Origin: Flavobacterium bizetiae
Lineage (GTDB): Bacteria > Bacteroidota > Bacteroidia > Flavobacteriales > Flavobacteriaceae
Reading direction: 5' to 3'
Assembly: GCF_902804475.1 (NCBI RefSeq)
Contig: NZ_CADCSU010000087.1
Location: 62,001 to 126,000 of the forward strand
DNA: 64,000 nt
Shown here: positions 59,404-64,000 of the stretch, one piece after another
How the letters are laid out: the number at the start of each line of letters is the position of its first letter
Numbering within the stretch: the first letter of the stretch is position 1
Made by a program: the position numbers and the translations under genes
The notes under the pieces: generated by a model
Database searches by the model: none
Seen by the model: the letters and a program-made list of their open reading frames with translations, nothing else
Told to the model about the DNA's origin: nothing

Positions 59404-59665
59404 ATGCTTGAAATTCTGTATGATTTTTAAACGTCGAGAATGATAAGTTTATATTGTCATTCGTTACCTAAATCTGAAGCTTTGGGCTTAGTTGTATGTT
59501 GGTTAAAATTATCCTTTAAATGAGATTCTCGTGCTTTTAAAAGCAATGACAGCATTGAATATTAGAAACAACTCAACTTAAAATAATGAAGAGTTTTGTT
59601 TTAAAATGTAACTTTTCTAAAGTTTGGAATTTGGAATTTTCAACCTTGGAATTTATCCCAAAAGC
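59404..59665. other. Intergenic region between DedA gene and rodA
   Basis: Together with the DedA terminator this 311-base gap between stop codons holds only A/T-rich sequence and a TTGGAA repeat at 59623-59654. No promoter, gene or structured RNA was seen. Confidence 0.5.
59623..59654. repeat. TTGGAA intergenic repeat, copy 3
   Basis: TTTGGAATTTGGAATTTT and a nearby TTGGAATTT repeat directly just after the rodA stop, resembling the arms of copies 1 and 2. Confidence 0.45.
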
Positions 59666-60901
59666 CTACCATTCATTTACCTTATTCGCATCCATTTTTA
59701 AGAAGATAAACAGCAAAATAGTGAATCCCCAAAGTCCGGAACCTCCATAAGAAAAGAAAGGAAGAGGAACTCCAATAGTTGGAAAAATCCCGATAACCAT
59801 TGCAATGTTTACAAAAAAGTGAGTGAATAAAATTCCGGCAACACAATAGCCATAAACTCTGCTGAATTTTGTTTTTTGTCTTTCGGCTAAATAAATTACT
59901 CTTAATAATAAACCAACAAAAAGCGCAATAACTACTATTGATCCTGCAAAACCCCATTCTTCACCAACGGTTGTAAAAATGTAATCGGTATGTTGCTCAG
60001 GAACGAATCCTCCTTTGGTTTGAGTTCCTTCTAAGAAACCTTTTCCAATCCAGCCTCCTGATCCAATCGCAATTTCTGATTGGTTGGTGTTGTATCCAAT
60101 ACCTTTCATGTCGACAGTTTTACCTAATAAGATATTAAAACGGTCACGGTGGTGTTGCTTAAAAATATGGTCGAAAACATAATCTACAGACAATACAAAA
60201 GCCGAAATTACAGCCAATAAAATACCGCTTAAAAGAATGTTTCTGTCGACAGCCCTGCCTTTAAAATGGATAATAATTAATACTCCTAAAGCAATTAAAA
60301 TAACAGCGTAAGGTTCTAAGACAAGCGTTAAAACGAATAATAAAATAGTGATGAAACCAGTCCATACGTACCATGAAGGCAATCCTTCTCTGTACAGAAC
60401 AACAATAAAAATACTGTAAATTAAAGCACTTCCAGGATCGGGTTGAGGTAGAATTAATAATACAGGAAGAAAAACAATAGCCAAAGCCTGAACTTGCCTG
60501 TTTACGTCCTTTAGATTAATTTGTGTATCACTTAAATATTTTGCTAATGCTAATGATGTAGCGGCTTTTGCAAACTCAGAAGGCTGAATAGTAAAACTTC
60601 CAATCGCATACCAGCATCTTTGACCAGCAATCGTTTTTCCAAAAAGGAATAAACCTGCTAGTGATAATAATGAAACACCAAAAATGATACTGGCGTATTT
60701 TTCATAAAACTTTCCATCAACAAAAAGTACGATAAAAATCAAAGGAATGGTGCAGCCAATAAAAATTAACTGTTTTTGATAGGTTCCGTCGGTAGATAAT
60801 AATGACGAGGAATAAATGTTTAGCCATCCCAATATTACCAACGCAGTGTAAATAAAAACACTTATCCAGTCAATGTTATTTTTTATACTTTGGTTTTTCA
60901 T
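59666..60901 (-). CDS. rodA: Rod-shape determining peptidoglycan polymerase RodA
   Basis: The 411-residue SEDS protein has about ten helices. Family motifs are FTIQPSEFAKAATSLALAKYL near 105-125, QPDPGSALIYSIF near 156-168 and VPLPFFSYGGSGLWGF near 376-391, plus EQHTDYIFTTVGEEWGF near 308-324. It polymerises glycan strands from lipid II during side-wall growth, together with PBP2. It follows mrdA by 14 bases on the same strand, the last gene of the mreC-mreD-mrdA-rodA operon. No terminator was seen after it. Confidence 0.95.
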   Translation of the reverse strand: MKNQSIKNNIDWISVFIYTALVILGWLNIYSSSLLSTDGTYQKQLIFIGCTIPLIFIVLFVDGKFYEKYASIIFGVSLLSLAGLFLFGKTIAGQRCWYAIGSFTIQPSEFAKAATSLALAKYLSDTQINLKDVNRQVQALAIVFLPVLLILPQPDPGSALIYSIFIVVLYREGLPSWYVWTGFITILLFVLTLVLEPYAVILIALGVLIIIHFKGRAVDRNILLSGILLAVISAFVLSVDYVFDHIFKQHHRDRFNILLGKTVDMKGIGYNTNQSEIAIGSGGWIGKGFLEGTQTKGGFVPEQHTDYIFTTVGEEWGFAGSIVVIALFVGLLLRVIYLAERQKTKFSRVYGYCVAGILFTHFFVNIAMVIGIFPTIGVPLPFFSYGGSGLWGFTILLFIFLKMDANKVNEW

Positions 60902-60915
60902 TTGAAATAATTGTA

Positions 60916-62868
60916 TTAATTTTCTTGGGTGGTGTCTAAAGGTACTTTTTTAACTTCTACTTTTGGCAGCTTTGCTATTTTTGCTCTCATAACCGAGTCT
61001 TTCGGAGTAGATTCAATAGCGCTCGCTGCAGTCGGTCCTCCTAATTTTGCATATTCACTTACAAGACTTTTGTTTAATACCCGAATTTCTAAATCAGTTC
61101 TTGTGATTTTTTTTCTTAAGTATTTTTCGATCATTAAACTAGCAATTGGTCCTGCAACTGTTGCTCCAAAACCTCCATTTTCAATCATAATCGCAATAGC
61201 AATTTTAGGGTTGTCTTTTGGGGCAAAAGCAACAAATATAGAGTGGTCTTTAAGCTGAGTTCTTTTTCCGTTAATTTTGGCAAAGTTTTCTGCTGTACCT
61301 GTTTTTCCGCAAATATCAATCCCATTTACCCTAAGTGAAGCAGCTGTACCTTTGTTGTAAACATCAAATAAACCACTTATGACCGGTGGGAAATATTTTT
61401 GATCAATTGTAGTTACGTGTTTTGTTGTAAATTTAGAATCGATTTTTTTGCCTTCAATTTTCTTAATGATGTGAGGCGTATAATAATAACCTTGATTCGC
61501 AACAGTTGCCATCATATTTGCTAATTGAATAGGAGTCATCAAAACCTCACCCTGACCAATAGCATTGGATACAATTGTTGAACTTCTCCAGCCTCCGTTA
61601 GGATAGATTTTTTTATAGGTCTTAGAAGTTGGAATATTTCCTCTTTTACCTGTTGGTAAATCATAACCCATAAATTGTCCTAATCCAAAACTTTTTACGT
61701 GATCACTCCAAACGTCAACTGCCTTGCCCGGATCTTTATATTTGTTAATGGTTAACATATACGCCTGACCAAAGTAAGTGTTACAGGAAAGATAAATTCC
61801 GTTATGTAATTGATGAGGTCCAAAACCGTGACATTTCATAAAACGTCCACCACCATAACTAAATCCGTGGTGACACATAAAAGTCGTTTGTTCATTAATA
61901 ACACCTTCTTGTAATGCAACTAAACCTGTTAAGATTTTAAAAGGTGAACCAGGAGGATATTCTGCCAGAAGGCCTCTGTCATATAATGGTTTTGCAATCG
62001 AATCGTGATATAAAAGCGTGTAATTTTTAGATCTTTGTCTTCCCACCAAAATACCAGGATCATAAGAAGGGGCGGTAACTAATGCCAAAATTTCACCTGT
62101 TTTAGGCTCAAGGGCAACAATTCCACCTCTTTTATTGATCATTAATTCTTCACCATATTTTTGAAGTTCAGCATCAATAGTCAGATTAATGTCTTCTCCG
62201 GCAACAGCGATAGTGTCGTATTTGCCTTCTTTATAAGAACCAATTTCTCTATTGTATTTGTCTTTCTGGATGTATTTTACACCTTTTATACCGCGTAAAA
62301 CTTCTTCGTAGCTTTCTTCAACACCTTGTCTTCCAATTAAGTCGCCACTATTGTAATAAGGGTTTTTAGCAATTAATTTTTCATTTACCTGTAAAATAGA
62401 GCCAAAAATATTGGCGCCATAATCTACTTCATAATCACGAAGAGAACGTTTCTGGAAATAGAAACCTTCATACTTTCTGATTTTTTCCTGAAAAGCAGCA
62501 AATTCATTTTTGTTTAATTGCGGTAAAAATACAGAAGGAAGCCTTGGGCTGTATACTCTGGCTTTTGCAATTCTCCTGTCGTAGTCTTCTTTAGTAATAT
62601 TTAATAATGTGCAAAATTCGCTAACGTTAAGATCTTCTTTAATCTCTCTCGGGATTACCATGATGTCATAAGAAGCCTGATTCGCAACTAATAACTTTCC
62701 ATTTCGGTCATAAATATAGCCTCTTTCAGGATAGTCATACTGCTTCTTGATTGCATTATTTTCTGATTTTAATTTAAAAGAATCGTCTATAATTTGCAAA
62801 TAAAATACCCTCATCACTAGCAAAGATGCTGCAACGATAATTAAAGAGGGCAGCAGAATTTTTCTCAT
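60916..62868 (-). CDS. mrdA: Penicillin-binding protein 2 (peptidoglycan transpeptidase)
   Basis: The 650-residue protein has an N-terminal membrane anchor (about 4-24), a PBP dimer domain with RGYIYDRNGKLLVANQASYD near 52-72, and a transpeptidase domain from about 240. The active-site motifs are SxxK (Ser308 in PGSPFK), SxN (SCN in YLSCNTYF near 370) and KTG (CGKTGTAEN near 523). It crosslinks peptidoglycan during elongation as the partner of RodA. Its start overlaps the mreD stop by four bases. The C-terminal tail (about 615-650) is Lys/Ser-rich and low in complexity. Confidence 0.96.
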   Translation of the reverse strand: MRKILLPSLIIVAASLLVMRVFYLQIIDDSFKLKSENNAIKKQYDYPERGYIYDRNGKLLVANQASYDIMVIPREIKEDLNVSEFCTLLNITKEDYDRRIAKARVYSPRLPSVFLPQLNKNEFAAFQEKIRKYEGFYFQKRSLRDYEVDYGANIFGSILQVNEKLIAKNPYYNSGDLIGRQGVEESYEEVLRGIKGVKYIQKDKYNREIGSYKEGKYDTIAVAGEDINLTIDAELQKYGEELMINKRGGIVALEPKTGEILALVTAPSYDPGILVGRQRSKNYTLLYHDSIAKPLYDRGLLAEYPPGSPFKILTGLVALQEGVINEQTTFMCHHGFSYGGGRFMKCHGFGPHQLHNGIYLSCNTYFGQAYMLTINKYKDPGKAVDVWSDHVKSFGLGQFMGYDLPTGKRGNIPTSKTYKKIYPNGGWRSSTIVSNAIGQGEVLMTPIQLANMMATVANQGYYYTPHIIKKIEGKKIDSKFTTKHVTTIDQKYFPPVISGLFDVYNKGTAASLRVNGIDICGKTGTAENFAKINGKRTQLKDHSIFVAFAPKDNPKIAIAIMIENGGFGATVAGPIASLMIEKYLRKKITRTDLEIRVLNKSLVSEYAKLGGPTAASAIESTPKDSVMRAKIAKLPKVEVKKVPLDTTQEN

Positions 62869-63371
62869 CGTTTATTGGGCTTAATAAGGTAAATTATTAT
62901 AATTGAGGTAATTATTGTGAATATTGAGCTAAATAATGTTCGGAGTAAAATGTCCCAAATGAATTTAAATTGAAATGCTTCTAGTACGAATAATACAATG
63001 TGATGTAATAGAACAGATACTAAAATAAATGAAAACCTTTCAGGTGTTAATGAATCATTTAGTTTAATAGTTTGATATTCGTAACTCAGTCCAAATGAGA
63101 ATTTAAAAATATAAGGTCTGTAGTAGGCAAGGATAACGCAGGCTGTTGCATGAATTCCGCCTGAATTACAAAACATATCCATTGTGAGTCCTAGTAAAAA
63201 GCTAGAGAAAATTAAACCTGCTCTGTTGCTGTTTACCGGATACAAAATAATATATAGGATGTATGGGAAGGGACTTATGTACCCTAAAAAATTCATATTA
63301 TTGAAAATAACAATCTGAATTGCTAGTAACATAATAAATCGAAAAATATTGCCTAATACAGCGCTATTCAT
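62865..63371 (-). CDS. mreD: Rod-shape determining protein MreD
   Basis: The 168-residue inner-membrane protein has about five helices and the diffuse MreD signature, including FIMLLAIQIVIFNNMNFLGY at the N terminus and LGLTMDMFCNSGGIHATACV near 60-79. It belongs to the elongasome and links MreC to membrane enzymes. The start overlaps mreC by eight bases and the stop overlaps mrdA by four bases, so translation is coupled through the operon. Confidence 0.92.
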   Translation of the reverse strand: MNSAVLGNIFRFIMLLAIQIVIFNNMNFLGYISPFPYILYIILYPVNSNRAGLIFSSFLLGLTMDMFCNSGGIHATACVILAYYRPYIFKFSFGLSYEYQTIKLNDSLTPERFSFILVSVLLHHIVLFVLEAFQFKFIWDILLRTLFSSIFTIITSIIIIYLIKPNKR

Positions 63372-64000
63372 TTTTCTCCTTTTTTTCTAAATTAATAAGT
63401 TCTTCTCTGTCCTTACTTTTGATAATGTAAACGTGTCCTAGGTTTGTCATGTCGTTAAATAGTTTAACGTTTATGACATAATAACTGGTACCTGTTTTAA
63501 CGTATATTTTGTCGACTGTACCAATGTTGATTCCTTCCGGAAAAATTACAGATTGACCACCGGTAACAATTGTATCTCCTTTTCTGATAGAAGCTAATCT
63601 AGGTACATCTTCTAACTGAACAAATCCTGTGCTTTTTCCGCTCCATGTCAACGAACCAAAGTGGTTTGATTTTTTCAATTTAGCGTTAATATGCGATTTC
63701 ATATTCAAAATACTTACTACTGTTGAATATCTTGGTGAAGTATTATCAATTACGCCAATAATTCCTAAACTGTTGATAACACCCATATCAGGTTTAACTC
63801 CGTCATTTGATCCGGAATTTAAGGTGATATAGTTCTCGTGCGTATTGTATGAATTGTGAATTACTTTTGAAACAATGATATCTGCAGGTTTGATTCCTTT
63901 TACGTTATTCGCTAAAGGTACTTTTGTAGTATCAGTATCTTCTTTATTGAATAGAAGACTTTTTAATCTTGCGTTTTCAAGTACAAGCTCGTCATTTTCA
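63364..64000 (-). CDS. mreC: Rod-shape determining protein MreC, start outside window
   Basis: The frame stays open to base 64000, so this is the C-terminal 211 residues of MreC. Visible are the end of the coiled coil (ENDELVLENARLKSLLF), the start of the beta-rich domain (ADIIVSKVIHNSYNT, YITLNSGSNDGVKPDMGVIN) and the core up to KVYIIKSKDREELINLEKK. The MGVINSLGIIGVI segment is family-typical; its Met (63786) is internal. MreC organises PBP2 and RodA in the periplasm. The missing N terminus, with its membrane anchor, lies to the right. Confidence 0.93.
   Translation of the reverse strand, partial: ENDELVLENARLKSLLFNKEDTDTTKVPLANNVKGIKPADIIVSKVIHNSYNTHENYITLNSGSNDGVKPDMGVINSLGIIGVIDNTSPRYSTVVSILNMKSHINAKLKKSNHFGSLTWSGKSTGFVQLEDVPRLASIRKGDTIVTGGQSVIFPEGINIGTVDKIYVKTGTSYYVINVKLFNDMTNLGHVYIIKSKDREELINLEKKEKNE

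Noticed and set aside
1..64000. CRISPR arrays, prophage, IS elements, toxin-antitoxin or restriction genes
   Set aside because: No regularly spaced direct repeats, transposase, integrase, capsid or methylase genes were seen; the palindromic elements are not spaced like CRISPR repeats.

Overview
The window is A+T-rich DNA from a Flavobacterium-like member of the Bacteroidota. The grounds are a SusC/SusD/SusE cassette, a type IX secretion C-terminal sorting domain, the short primary sigma factor of the phylum, promoters fitting TTG-N17-23-TANNTTTG, an exosortase F pair, and frequent acidic residues just after lipoprotein cysteines. No phage, insertion sequence, CRISPR array or toxin-antitoxin locus was seen. 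All genes look intact; susC and mreC are cut by the window edges.

Layout. 1-7922 is an alpha-glucan (starch/maltodextrin) locus: susC, susD, a SusE-like binder and a secreted GH13 amylase. 8031-9766 is an MHS-type transporter with a small membrane partner. 9972-11835 is a promoter, a cobalamin riboswitch and a BtuG-like beta-propeller lipoprotein with no btuB beside it. A repeat-rich gap and tRNA-Phe follow. 12404-18640 is a cell-envelope run: coaX, a barrel protein, lptC, a small membrane protein, a CNNM/CBS protein and a PpiD/SurA-like foldase. 19398-21733 holds a GYDIA-type GHMP kinase and class II HMG-CoA reductase (mevalonate pathway). 21917-29036 is a peptide-use block: a DPP-IV-type peptidase and three POT transporters. 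It is followed at 29083-30954 by three tandem thioredoxin-fold paralogues, two of which have lost CXXC.

30967-39093 holds comEC, an NlpC/P60 lipoprotein, lpxB, a small membrane protein, surE, a tail-specific protease and a lipoprotein endonuclease. 39304-41763 is a DHA2 efflux pump divergent from an AraC regulator. 42108-44086 holds rpe and rpoD, separated by a strong inverted-repeat element. 44699-47168 is a TPR histidine kinase with a LytTR regulator. 47944-50362 is an autoregulated-looking HTH gene divergent from a repeat-rich surface protein and a CDP-alcohol phosphatidyltransferase. 50459-54551 has pnp, rpsO, a YwqK/TonB fusion and a free-methionine sulfoxide reductase. 54623-55595 is the exosortase F pair. 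55642-58543 looks like a copper or related metal uptake set (HYC_CC_PP protein, TonB receptor, HMA protein). The right end is rodA, mrdA, mreD and mreC, the rod-shape operon.

The points most worth a second look are the riboswitch-controlled BtuG-like orphan, the CXXC-less thioredoxin paralogues, the HTH operator pair, a CA-rich stem-loop in front of pnp, an ECF-like promoter in front of rpoD, and several nested palindromic intergenic elements. I saw no single system that I could defend as wholly undescribed.
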